Assembly: GCA_021824055.1 (NCBI GenBank)
Contig: JAKALV010000036.1
Coordinates: 1-18,646, forward strand
Direction of reading: 5' to 3'
Length of the DNA stretch: 18,646 bases
From: Acidobacteriota bacterium
GTDB taxonomy: Bacteria > Acidobacteriota > Vicinamibacteria > Vicinamibacterales > SCN-69-37
In this document: piece by piece, positions 6,588 to 14,831 of the stretch
How positions within the stretch are numbered: position 1 is the first letter of the stretch
Layout of the letters: each line of letters begins with the position of its first letter
Position numbers and translations under genes: made by a program
Notes under the pieces: generated by a model
Databases searched by the model: none
Told to the model about the DNA's origin: nothing
What the model saw: only the letters and a program-made list of their open reading frames with translations

Positions 6588-7886
6588 TTACGAGCGCTCC
6601 GCCGCCTGCCGCGCCAGCCCCATGGCCACGGATGTGAACTCGTGACCCGCGCGGATCTTCGCCGCGCCGAATCGCGACTGGAAGATGCGCCGCACGGCGG
6701 GCACGAACGACGAGCCGCCGGTGAGAAAGACGGCGTCGACCTGCTTCGGCTGGACGCCGGTCGATGCCAGCAGGCCATCGACGCACATCTCGATCTGCTG
6801 CAGCTCGTGCTCGATCCATCCTTCAAACCACGCGCGGTCCACGGTCGATCGGAGCCACAGGTCGCCGTCCCTGAACTCGAACTCGGACGTCGTCCACGTC
6901 GACAGCTCCGTCTTGAGCTTCTGCACCGAGCGATGCAACTGATAGCCGAGGTCGTACCGGATGAGATGGATGAGATACCCGATCATCTTCGGCTCGAGCG
7001 CCTGCGCCTTGATGCGCTCGAGCTGCTCGATCACCTCGCCGGTCTTCATCAGCGACAGGTGATGCCATCGCTCGAGATTCGAGTACGGCCACGCGGGCAT
7101 CGGCAGCAGCTTGTCCATCGACTGGAACTGGCTGCGCGAGCCCAGTGCCGGCGAGACGAGCCGCCGCACGATCTGAGCGTCGAATGCATCGCCGGCGATG
7201 CCGACGCCCGCGTTGCCGAGCAGATCCTCGTCGGTGCGGCCGTTCTCGCGAACCGTGGGCCCCACTCGGACCAGCGAGAAGTCGCTGGTGCCGCCGCCGA
7301 AGTCGCCGATCAGGATCAGCTCGTCGTGATCGAGACGGCTCTCGTATTCGTGCGCGGCCGCCACCGGCTCGAGCTCGAACGCGATGGTGTCGAAGCCCGC
7401 CAGGTTGAACGCGTCGGCGAGGCGATCCTCGGCGTAATGGTCGTCGTCGAGGTTGTCGGCGCCGACGAACCGCACGGGCCGGCCGACCGTGGCGTGACGA
7501 ATGTCGATGCCGAACTGCCGCGACGCCTCGGCGCGCACGTCCGCGAGAATCCGGCCGATCAATTCCTCGATCGTGCGCTTCTTCTCGAAGACCTGCGTGC
7601 CTTCCATGTTGCGCACGGCCAGAAACGACTTCAGCGATTGGATCAGCCGGCCCTGGCTGTCGGCCGACAGGTAGTGCTCGATCCCGGCCGGTCCCGTCCA
7701 GCAATACGTGACGGGTGGCGCGCCAGCCGCGCCGGCGACCTGCTCGAAGTAGAGCAGCGACCGGTACGCGTCGGTCAATCGTCCGAGAAACGGAAACTGG
7801 CCGAGCTCGATCGACCCGTCGGAGTGAACGATCGCGATGGAGGTGTTGGTGGTGCCGAAATCGATGCCGACCGAGTGTGTGGCCAA
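6588..7886 (-). CDS. Hsp70-like ATPase, YegD-type, without substrate-binding domain
   Basis: The 432-residue protein is an Hsp70/actin-fold nucleotide-binding domain only. Phosphate-1 is GIDFGTTNTS (residues 7-16), phosphate-2 is GDFGGGTSDFS (194-204) and the adenosine motif is TGGSSFVP (389-396). DnaK-type proteins of about 640 residues add a peptide-binding domain and lid; this one ends soon after the adenosine motif, as in the roughly 450-residue E. coli YegD group, whose function is unclear. The start is a TTG at 7886: an in-frame TGA lies three codons upstream and the product begins a few residues before the phosphate-1 loop, as expected. A CATAAT hexamer at 7900-7905 may be the -10 element, giving a very short leader. 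No DnaJ or GrpE gene is nearby. Confidence 0.92.
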   Translation of the reverse strand: MATHSVGIDFGTTNTSIAIVHSDGSIELGQFPFLGRLTDAYRSLLYFEQVAGAAGAPPVTYCWTGPAGIEHYLSADSQGRLIQSLKSFLAVRNMEGTQVFEKKRTIEELIGRILADVRAEASRQFGIDIRHATVGRPVRFVGADNLDDDHYAEDRLADAFNLAGFDTIAFELEPVAAAHEYESRLDHDELILIGDFGGGTSDFSLVRVGPTVRENGRTDEDLLGNAGVGIAGDAFDAQIVRRLVSPALGSRSQFQSMDKLLPMPAWPYSNLERWHHLSLMKTGEVIEQLERIKAQALEPKMIGYLIHLIRYDLGYQLHRSVQKLKTELSTWTTSEFEFRDGDLWLRSTVDRAWFEGWIEHELQQIEMCVDGLLASTGVQPKQVDAVFLTGGSSFVPAVRRIFQSRFGAAKIRAGHEFTSVAMGLARQAAERS

Positions 7887-7899
7887 GGAGCGTCACTTG

Positions 7900-7905
7900 A
7901 TTATG
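7900..7905 (-). promoter_or_regulatory. Candidate -10 element for the Hsp70-like gene
   Basis: On the minus strand CATAAT matches the -10 consensus at five of six positions and lies 13 nt before the TTG start. No good -35 is visible at 16-18 nt. The leader would be only about 5-8 nt, consistent with the lack of a Shine-Dalgarno. An ACCGCT/AGCGGT stem-loop (7931-7948) lies just upstream. Confidence 0.35.
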
Positions 7906-7957
7906 GTCCGTGAACGCGACGATTGCGCGAACCGCTGAGAGCAGCGGTGACCTGGAG

Positions 7958-8105
7958 CTCACGCGGAGCCGCGGAGGCGCGGAGCTGAGCAGGCCAGGTG
8001 GCCCGGCGGCCGCCAAAGGCGGCCGCCTGGCCTGCTTGCCTCATTGCGGCCGCAGAGCGAACCGCCGAACCCGTTGTCTCCGCGTGCTCCGCGTCTCCGC
8101 GTGAG
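7958..8105. repeat. Long imperfect inverted repeat with CTCCGCG words and nested GC hairpin
   Basis: The left arm (7958-7984, CTCACGCGGAG...) is the near-complete reverse complement of the right arm (8078-8105, ...CTCCGCGTGAG), with one gap and a few mismatches. Each arm contains about three GCGGAG/CTCCGC words. Nested inside, GGCGGCCGCC (8005-8014) pairs with the same word at 8018-8027 across an AAA loop, and GCAGGCCAGG (7989-7998) matches CCTGGCCTGC (8026-8035). The element fills nearly all of the 233-bp gap between the carboxypeptidase stop and the Hsp70-like start. It may act as a terminator for the operon upstream, but the organised arms suggest a dispersed repeat or small non-autonomous element. 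Confidence 0.7.
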
Positions 8106-8119
8106 CGGGTCTTTGCCGG

Positions 8120-9649
8120 CTACCGTTTGTCCGCGATCAGCGCGAGCGCCTTCTCGGTCAGCGCGTCGATCTGCGACGAAGGCACGGTGAAGTGATTGCC
8201 GATCATCGAGAAGACGATGCGCTCGCCGGACTTGGTCTCGAGGTACCCCGACAGCGACCGTACGTTGGCGATCGTGCCCGTCTTGGCCTGCACGTGCTGG
8301 TCGAGCCACGTGTTCTTCATCCGGTTGCTCAGCGTGCCGTCGTGCGCCGCCACCGGCAGCGCGGCGGCGAACGGACCGCGCATCGCCTCGTTCTTCCACA
8401 TCCGCGTGAGCATCGTCACGATCGCGCTGGTGGTCACGTAGTTGTAACGCGACAGTCCGGAGCCGTCGCGCATGACGATGGCATCGTCGGGGATGCCCCA
8501 GCTCTGCAGGGTCTGGCGCACGACCGACATCCCGGCGTCTGCCGTGCCCGCGCCCGTGAACACGGCGCCGAGCGTTCGGAGCAGCGTTTCGGCCACGAAA
8601 TTCTGGCTGGCCTTCATGAAGTAGGGGCCGATGACGCTCAGCGGCGGCGAGGTGCGCGTGGCGATCGTGACGCGCGGTCCAGGCAATGCGGCGGGTGTCG
8701 CGCCGGGATCCGCGCGGTCGTTCCATGCGATGGCGCGACCCGTGACGATGATCCCGTCGCTGATCAGCGCGTCGCGAAATGCGCTGACGAAGAATCGCGT
8801 CGGGTTGTCAACCGAGACCGTTTGATTCGCGGCCCTGGCGCCGGCGAAAATTGTGCCGCCGACAACCAGCTCACTGGAACCTTCCAGCCGGTGATACTCG
8901 ATGCTTGGGCGCAGGCGCGGATCGCCAGGGGCCGCGTCGGCTGGTGGGGGCATGGTCATCACCTGGTTGGTGACGTGGAGTCCATGCCCGGCCGCCGGCG
9001 AGAGCGTCACGGTGGCGGGCTGGCCGGCTGTGGCGGCGGGCGTCACCTTCACGGCGACCTGATTCTCGTTGTAGGAAAGGCCGGTGATGGTTGCGCTGTA
9101 GCCGTAGACGAGATCGTCCCACGACCAGCCCATGCCGATCGGGTCCGCGAAGAACCGGTCGTCTCCCAGGATGCGGCCGTCGACGCGCTTGATGCCGGCC
9201 TTCCGCAGCGCCGCGGCCCACTCGCCGAAGAGCGGCGCAGGCCCGCCGTCGTTCGAAACGATCGTGGGATCGCCGCCCCCGATGACGATGAGGTTGCCGT
9301 GGAGGATGCCGTCGGTCACCGGGCCCGCCGCCTCGAGCGTGGTCTTGTAGGTGAAAGTCCACCCCAGCTTCTCGGCCGCCGTCGTCATCGTCAGGATCTT
9401 CATGTTCGACGCCGGCATCACGAGCTTGTCGGCGTTCAGCGCGTAGATGGTTTCGCCGGTGCGGAGAGAGTCCACGCGCACGGACATCAGGGCACGGGCG
9501 AGGACGGGGTCGGAAAAGAGTGCGTCTAGTTGGGCGGTAAGCGATACTGCCGGCGCCACCTGCGCCACCTGCGCCACCTGCGCCACCGGCGCCACCTGCG
9601 CGCCAAGCAGCGCGCAGACCGCCATCGCCAGAAGCGGGCTGCGCGTCAC
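8120..9649 (-). CDS. dacB: D-alanyl-D-alanine carboxypeptidase/endopeptidase, PBP4 (DacB) type
   Basis: The 509-residue periplasmic class C penicillin-binding protein removes terminal D-Ala and cleaves peptide cross-links in peptidoglycan. It shows SNMK (catalytic Ser81 to Lys84), the DGSGLSRYN stretch that holds the second active-site motif, and KTG in VQAKTGTIANVRSLSGYLE near the C-terminus. The N-terminus is a signal peptide extended by an alanine/valine repeat. I chose the GTG at 9649 because it shares GTGA with the DUF4340 stop (9646-9649) and begins directly at the signal sequence; the open frame continues upstream to 9967, but that part is arginine-rich antisense sequence. The 4-nt overlap indicates translational coupling to the ABC/GldG operon, unusual company for this enzyme. 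Confidence 0.93.
   Translation of the reverse strand: MTRSPLLAMAVCALLGAQVAPVAQVAQVAQVAPAVSLTAQLDALFSDPVLARALMSVRVDSLRTGETIYALNADKLVMPASNMKILTMTTAAEKLGWTFTYKTTLEAAGPVTDGILHGNLIVIGGGDPTIVSNDGGPAPLFGEWAAALRKAGIKRVDGRILGDDRFFADPIGMGWSWDDLVYGYSATITGLSYNENQVAVKVTPAATAGQPATVTLSPAAGHGLHVTNQVMTMPPPADAAPGDPRLRPSIEYHRLEGSSELVVGGTIFAGARAANQTVSVDNPTRFFVSAFRDALISDGIIVTGRAIAWNDRADPGATPAALPGPRVTIATRTSPPLSVIGPYFMKASQNFVAETLLRTLGAVFTGAGTADAGMSVVRQTLQSWGIPDDAIVMRDGSGLSRYNYVTTSAIVTMLTRMWKNEAMRGPFAAALPVAAHDGTLSNRMKNTWLDQHVQAKTGTIANVRSLSGYLETKSGERIVFSMIGNHFTVPSSQIDALTEKALALIADKR
9552..9596. repeat. 9-nt tandem repeat in the carboxypeptidase signal region
   Basis: Five consecutive units of T/G-GCGCCACC occupy 9552-9596. 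In the gene they encode Ala-Gln-Val / Ala-Pro-Val repeats just after the hydrophobic core of the signal peptide. Copy-number slippage would keep the frame and change only the spacer before the mature domain. Confidence 0.85.
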
Positions 9650-11013
9650 TTCGCCCCGGTGAGTTCCTTGAAGACCGCCATCGCCTTGTCGAAGTCGAGC
9701 GCCGAGACGACCATCGCGTCTTTTTCGCCTTTGCGCATCGCGTGCACAACGACCTTGCCGTCCTTGCCCTTCGCCGGGATCACGCGGAACGTGACCGTCT
9801 CCGTCTTCGGCGCCGAGGCGGTGCCGAACCGGGCGGTGACCACCGTTTCTTCGCCGGTGCCGGGCGCCTCGATGAAGCTGTCGGCGCGCAGGCTCGAGAA
9901 GTTGACGAGCAGGTCGTTGATCTTGGTGGCGTCGAGCATCTTGTCCGACGGCTTGATCAGTTTCCACGGACCGAGCTTGCCGTCCACCGGTTCGCTCTCG
10001 GCCTTGAACGAATACGTCTGGCCGCCGCGGGTGACGTCGAGCCCGAGCGCCGAGAACGTCCGGAAGTCGAACACGTCCTTCTGCCGCATGTCGCCGACCG
10101 GCTTCTTGAGATCGTCGACGAGCGTGCCTTCCAGCGTGAAGATCATCGGCCGCGTCAGGTCGCGCGCATACACGCTGCCGTCGGCGGTTTTGGCGCCGAG
10201 CGCCAACTGCGCGCGGGCCGATCCGGCGCCGACCGTGACCACGACCTGGGGCTTGTCGAGTCCGTATTTCTTGAGGTCCTTGGTGCCGTCATCGGCCACG
10301 AACGACTTCATGCGGCTCTGATACAGCCGGCCGATCAGCCCGTCGACGGCGGTGAAGTCCGCGGGACCTGCGAGCGGCTGCGACAGCTGCCACTGGTTGT
10401 CCTGCTTGGCGGCGACGATCGGCTTCTTGCCGTCGTCGATCTTGAGGAAGTTCGCGCCGTCACGATCGAAGACGAGCACCGTCTTGTCGCGCAGATTGAA
10501 GGTCGACTTGTTGAGCGCGTCTTCACGGTACGCGCCGACGAGAAACACGGCCGGCTTGCCCTCGACCTTGGCGTACAGGTCGCCGCCGACCGGCGTCTTC
10601 ATGCCCAGGTCGATCCGGTGCGTGCCGGTTTCGCCGGCGACGTGGAACGTGATGCTCATCTTCGGGGGATCGAGCGTGAATTCCTTGAGCGACGGCGGGT
10701 TCGCGTCGACGACCTTCTCGCTTTCGAGGCCCGCGAGTGCGGTGGTGATGGCCGATACTTCCGCGGGATCCGTATCCAGCGCAGCCGGCGACACGATCTT
10801 CCAGGTGTTGTTCGTCTTCGTCACCTTGGTCACGTCGCCGTTCTCGGCCTTCACCGTGATCTCGTCGATCTTCTCGCTGTCGACGGTGAAGACCTTGTCC
10901 TTCTTCGTTGCGGCCACGTCCGAGGGGTCGTGCTTCGACTCGACGAAGTACGCATAGCCGCCAAGACCCGCGGCCAGAACCAACAGAATCAGGAATGACT
11001 TACCGCCACGCAT
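9646..11013 (-). CDS. DUF4340 domain-containing protein
   Basis: The 455-residue protein has a single N-terminal membrane anchor (MRGGKSFLILLVLAAGLGGYAYF) followed by a large beta-rich extracytoplasmic region. VFTVDSEKIDEITVK, TWKIVSPAALDTDPAEVSAI and WQLSQPLAGPADFTAVDGLIGRL are the repeated features I associate with DUF4340. DUF4340 proteins are typically encoded next to GldG-like ABC auxiliary proteins and are thought to act with them in the periplasm; their biochemical role is not known. The ATG at 11013 has GGAGG about 10 nt upstream and lies 25 nt after the GldG stop. The stop overlaps the dacB start by 4 nt. Confidence 0.9.
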   Translation of the reverse strand: MRGGKSFLILLVLAAGLGGYAYFVESKHDPSDVAATKKDKVFTVDSEKIDEITVKAENGDVTKVTKTNNTWKIVSPAALDTDPAEVSAITTALAGLESEKVVDANPPSLKEFTLDPPKMSITFHVAGETGTHRIDLGMKTPVGGDLYAKVEGKPAVFLVGAYREDALNKSTFNLRDKTVLVFDRDGANFLKIDDGKKPIVAAKQDNQWQLSQPLAGPADFTAVDGLIGRLYQSRMKSFVADDGTKDLKKYGLDKPQVVVTVGAGSARAQLALGAKTADGSVYARDLTRPMIFTLEGTLVDDLKKPVGDMRQKDVFDFRTFSALGLDVTRGGQTYSFKAESEPVDGKLGPWKLIKPSDKMLDATKINDLLVNFSSLRADSFIEAPGTGEETVVTARFGTASAPKTETVTFRVIPAKGKDGKVVVHAMRKGEKDAMVVSALDFDKAMAVFKELTGAK

Positions 11014-11038
11014 CGTGAACTCGCCTCCGTAGGCGTAA

Positions 11039-12616
11039 CTAGCGTCTCTTCCACCACGTGGCCGCGCCGGCCGCCAGGAAGATGCCCGGAATGATGAAGA
11101 TCGCCAGATAGAAGATACCCGCGCGCTGGCTTTCCGTCAGCGTGATGCGGCGATCCTGGGGATCCTTCGGACGGATCGCGATCAGGTCTTCCTGCTGCGC
11201 CGCCCAGTTCACCATGTTCATGAACAGGTCGGCGTTTCCCTGGAACGCAATCAGATCGTTGTCGATGAAATCCGAATCGCCGACCACGACCACGCGCGTT
11301 TCGGGCTTCGGCGCGGTGGGATCCTTGGGGGCCGGCGCCGCCGTGGCCGGCGCGGACACGGCCGAGGCGATGGCGATCGGACCTTGTTTGTCGCCCTTGT
11401 CGAGATCCATCGACACGGCCCCGCCGCCTTTGGCGAGCGACTTGAGATCGGCTTCCGCCCAGCTGCGCGGGCTGCTGTCCACCACGCGCGACGCGACATG
11501 GCCGTTCGTGCCGCCCTCGATCGGCGACGCGGACCGCGCGAGCCGGAACGCCGTCATCGGCGCGAACTTGTCGGTGATCGGATGGCTGGGATAGGGCGGC
11601 GCCGCGATCGGCACTTCGGGGCCGGCATTGAACATGCGGCCCATGCCGCTCGCGTCGACGATCAGGTCCGTGCCCACCGCGATGCCCCAGTCTTTCGCGA
11701 GGGCGATCAGGTTGGTGAGCGGCGGAGCGTCCGGCTTGGCCTGCACGTCGAGCAGCATGATGAGCTTGCCGCCGGCCGCGAGGTAGGTCTTGAGCGCCTC
11801 GATTTCGGGAGCGAGGAAATCCGTTTGCGGGCCCGCGATGATCACCACCGTGGCGTCGTCAGGCAGTTTCCCTTCCTGCGCGAGGGCGATCTTGGCGACT
11901 TCGTAGTTGTCGTTCTTCAGCCGCGCGGCGATCTGCGTGTAGCCCAGGCGGTCCTGGCTGGTCGGGTCGCGTTCGCCGTGGCCCTGGACGAAGTACGCCT
12001 TCTTCGTCTTGCCCTCGACGAGCTTGATGATCGCGTTGGTCACGTCCTGTTCTGCCAGGCTCGTGGTGCGCTCGGTGCGGCCGGCGTATTCCATGATCAC
12101 CGTGCCGTACTGCTGCACGCCGTCCTGCTGGGCGCGCGCCGGGTTCTTCTCCGCGTCGATGTACTCGACCGACACCTTCGGGCTGGCGAGCGTGTAGCCG
12201 TCGATCTTGTCGTGCACCTGGCCGATGCTGCCGGTCTGGTAGTAGATCCGGATCGCGAGCGGCTGTTTGAGGCCGCTCACGATCTTCTTGGATTGATCCG
12301 ACAGCGAGAACTGCTGGCCGCCGGTCAGGTCCCAGCGCTTCGACTGGCGGTTGCTGATGTAGTTGATGGCGATCAGAATCGCGAGCATCAGCACCACGCT
12401 GCCGAAGGCCACCGAGCCGTAGCGCGCGCCCTTGCCGCTCATCGAGCGGCCGATGTCGCGCCACTGGCTGAGCGTGTAGAGCAGGGTGGTCACCAGGCCG
12501 GCGATCGCCAGGCCCTGATACCACTCCACGAGTTCGGGTTTGATGAACCGCATGGCGACCGCCGCCAGCACGAGAACGACGCCCAGCCAACCGAGAAGTC
12601 CGACGATGCGCTTCAT
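11039..12616 (-). CDS. GldG-family ABC transporter auxiliary protein
   Basis: The 525-residue product has two N-terminal hydrophobic segments (about residues 4-22 and 35-48), a third membrane helix (about 70-88, VVLMLAILIAINYI), and then the extracytoplasmic ABC-type-uncharacterised/GldG domain: RWDLTGGQQFSLSDQSKKIVSGL, IRIYYQTG, VSVEYIDAEKNPARA, KKAYFVQGHGERDP and LMLLDVQA. A C-terminal helix (about 498-519) ends in WWKRR. In Bacteroidota GldA/F/G support gliding; in other phyla the same module occurs without gliding machinery. I prefer the ATG at 12616, 2 nt after the permease stop with GGAAGG about 8 nt upstream, over an overlapping start at 12631. An Ala/Pro-rich insertion (ATAAPAPKDPTAPKPE) sits in the C-terminal part. 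Confidence 0.9.
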   Translation of the reverse strand: MKRIVGLLGWLGVVLVLAAVAMRFIKPELVEWYQGLAIAGLVTTLLYTLSQWRDIGRSMSGKGARYGSVAFGSVVLMLAILIAINYISNRQSKRWDLTGGQQFSLSDQSKKIVSGLKQPLAIRIYYQTGSIGQVHDKIDGYTLASPKVSVEYIDAEKNPARAQQDGVQQYGTVIMEYAGRTERTTSLAEQDVTNAIIKLVEGKTKKAYFVQGHGERDPTSQDRLGYTQIAARLKNDNYEVAKIALAQEGKLPDDATVVIIAGPQTDFLAPEIEALKTYLAAGGKLIMLLDVQAKPDAPPLTNLIALAKDWGIAVGTDLIVDASGMGRMFNAGPEVPIAAPPYPSHPITDKFAPMTAFRLARSASPIEGGTNGHVASRVVDSSPRSWAEADLKSLAKGGGAVSMDLDKGDKQGPIAIASAVSAPATAAPAPKDPTAPKPETRVVVVGDSDFIDNDLIAFQGNADLFMNMVNWAAQQEDLIAIRPKDPQDRRITLTESQRAGIFYLAIFIIPGIFLAAGAATWWKRR

Positions 12617-12618
12617 GA

Positions 12619-13375
12619 CTAACCCTTCCACCGTTCCGTGTCCACCGACTTGGACGTCAGGAACAGGCCGAACGCAATGAAGCTCAGATAGAAGATGAGG
12701 TGCTTGGTGTCGACCACGCCCTTCGCAAAGTCGTCGAAGTGCTCGGTGATCGACAGATACGACAGGATCGCCGCCGTGGTCGGGCTGGCGTTGTCACCGA
12801 GCCAGTTGATCACCCAGAACATCAGGCCGGCGATGAACGTCGCGATGCCGGCGATGATCTGGTTCTTGGTCAGGCTCGAGATGAACAGGCCCATCGAGAT
12901 GAAGCAGCCGCCCATCAGCACGAGGCCGAGGTAGCCGGCCACGAGCGGCTTCCACTCCGGCTGGCCGTAGGCGAACAGGATCGCCATGTAGACCATCGTC
13001 GCCGCGAGCATCGAGCAGTAGAGCCCCATCGCGCCCAGGAACTTGCCGATGATGATTTCCCAGTCGGTGACGGGGGAGGTGAGCAGCAGCTCGATCGTGC
13101 CCGAGCGCTTTTCCTCCGAGTAAGTGCGCATCGTGATGCTCGGCAGCACGAACAGGATGATCACCGTCGCGTTGCTGAACAGCGGGCGGATGAGCGACAG
13201 GTTGATGTTCATGGGCCCGCCCTGGCCCATGTCGGACTGCATGCTGTTGCGCACGAAGTACTCGAGATACGTGTAGAAGAACCACCCGAAGATCAGCGAG
13301 AACAGGCCGCAGATGACCCAGCCGATCGGCGACGCAAAGTAGCCGCGCAATTCCTTGCCGGCGATGGCGAGCGCG

Positions 13376-13383
<8 letters not shown>
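12619..13383 (-). CDS. ABC-2 type permease, GldF-like
   Basis: This 254-residue integral membrane protein starts MRNALAIAGKELRGYFASPIG, the usual opening of gliding-type ABC-2 permeases, and contains about six helices. The cytosolic loop MRTYSEEKRSGTIELLLTSPVT is a clear ABC-2 family signature. It forms the transmembrane half of the transporter whose ATPase is encoded just upstream. The ATG at 13383 is preceded by an AGGGAGG Shine-Dalgarno and overlaps the ATPase stop by 8 nt; the open frame extends 15 codons further upstream (MKRRRRPARR...), but that part is antisense-like and would overlap the ATPase more. The substrate is unknown. Confidence 0.92.
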
Positions 13384-14380
<997 letters not shown>

Positions 14381-14388
14381 AGGAGGAA

Positions 14389-14392
14389 CTCC
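14389..14392 (-). promoter_or_regulatory. Ribosome binding site fixing the GTG start of the ABC ATPase
   Basis: GGAG on the minus strand, 8 nt before the GTG at 14380. It supports this GTG over the longer in-frame ATG at 14443. Confidence 0.6.
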
Positions 14393-14427
14393 ATGGTGTA
14401 GACCGCGAAATGGAAGCGCAAAGAGAA

Positions 14428-14456
14428 ATGCTAGGCGGGGCACATGCGGGTGTCAA
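14428..14456 (-). promoter_or_regulatory. Sigma-70-type promoter for the ABC/GldG/dacB operon
   Basis: On the minus strand a perfect -35 TTGACA (14456-14451) is followed after 17 nt by TAGCAT (14433-14428), a 4/6 match to the -10 consensus. Transcription would start near 14421, giving a leader of about 40 nt before the GTG at 14380. The promoter is back to back with the arsR promoter, their -35 elements 14 bp apart. Confidence 0.6.
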
Positions 14457-14470
14457 CCGCCTGTACGCCC

Positions 14471-14498
14471 TTGACATATGAATACATGTTCAGATATT
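14471..14498 (+). promoter_or_regulatory. arsR/zntA promoter
   Basis: A perfect -35 TTGACA (14471-14476) and a 4/6 -10 GATATT (14493-14498) are separated by 16 nt. Transcription would begin near 14505, only about 5 nt before the ATG at 14510, consistent with a leaderless or nearly leaderless mRNA. The repressor operator fills the spacer. Confidence 0.55.
14473..14498. promoter_or_regulatory. SmtB/ArsR-type 12-2-12 operator
   Basis: TGAATACATGTTCA (14479-14492) gives the TGAA-N6-TTCA core of the zinc-sensing SmtB operators, flanked by ATA and GATAT. Taken as a 12-2-12 imperfect inverted repeat centred between 14485 and 14486, 8 of 12 arm positions are complementary. It lies between the -35 and -10 of the arsR promoter, so bound apo-repressor would exclude RNA polymerase, and zinc would release it. 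It is close enough to the opposite promoter (-35 at 14451-14456) to affect that as well. Confidence 0.75.
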
Positions 14499-14509
14499 CA
14501 ACTATTGGC

Positions 14510-14830
14510 ATGAGTAGATTATCGAAAATTAATCTGCGGGCCTCCACGCCCATGGCGGTTGATGACGTGGCGGCGCTCTTCAAGCTGTTGGGCGATCCGT
14601 CGCGCCTGACGCTGCTCGACCGGCTCAGCCATGGCGAATGCTGCGTGTCGGACCTGGCCGCCGGCGCCGGCCTCACCGAATCCGCCACGTCGCACCAGCT
14701 CCGCCTCCTGCGCGCGGCGCGCCTCGTCCGCGTGCGCCGGGACGGCCGCCAGGCGTTCTATGCGCTCGACGACGTCCACGTCGGACGATTGCTCAGGGAC
14801 GCGGCGGCCCACGCCGGGGAGCGCGGCTAG
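14510..14830 (+). CDS. ArsR/SmtB-family metal-responsive repressor (zinc-type alpha-5 site)
   Basis: The 106-residue winged-helix repressor contains FKLLGDPSRLTLLDRLSHGECCVSDLA, then the recognition helix ESATSHQLRLLRAARLV, and the wing VRRDGRQAFYAL. The C-terminal helix reads D-V-H, then ten residues, H-A-G-E: D-x-H-x10-H-x2-E has exactly the spacing of the SmtB zinc ligands Asp104, His106, His117, Glu120. ECCVSD also leaves a cysteine at the alpha-3 position of ArsR/CadC. I chose the ATG at 14510 because 14444 lies upstream of the promoter; a later ATG at 14552 would remove the N-terminal arm. It is adjacent to the zinc pump gene (1-nt gap) and should repress both by binding the operator at 14473-14498. 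Confidence 0.93.
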   Translation: MSRLSKINLRASTPMAVDDVAALFKLLGDPSRLTLLDRLSHGECCVSDLAAGAGLTESATSHQLRLLRAARLVRVRRDGRQAFYALDDVHVGRLLRDAAAHAGERG

Positions 14831-14831
14831 C

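Noticed and set aside
6642..7913. Long plus-strand open frame antisense to the Hsp70-like gene
   Set aside because: The opposite strand carries a full motif-bearing Hsp70 ATPase; this frame has no recognisable features.
8192..9529. Long plus-strand open frame antisense to dacB
   Set aside because: Shadow of the carboxypeptidase gene, which has catalytic motifs and a signal peptide.
9650..9967. N-terminal extension of dacB
   Set aside because: The extension overlaps the DUF4340 gene out of frame and is Arg/Gly-rich; the signal peptide begins at the GTG at 9649.
9742..10998. Long plus-strand open frame antisense to the DUF4340 gene
   Set aside because: Arg/Asp/Val-rich shadow typical of high-GC antisense frames.
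11384..12622. Long plus-strand open frame antisense to the GldG-like gene
   Set aside because: The GldG-like protein on the opposite strand has membrane helices and family motifs; this frame has none.
14444..14509. Upstream ATG of arsR
   Set aside because: It would precede the -35 box and run through the operator; the ATG at 14510 fits the promoter and the SmtB length.
14631..14831. N-terminal extension of zntA as a possible metal-binding domain
   Set aside because: It lies out of frame over arsR and has no heavy-metal-associated fold or CxxC motif.
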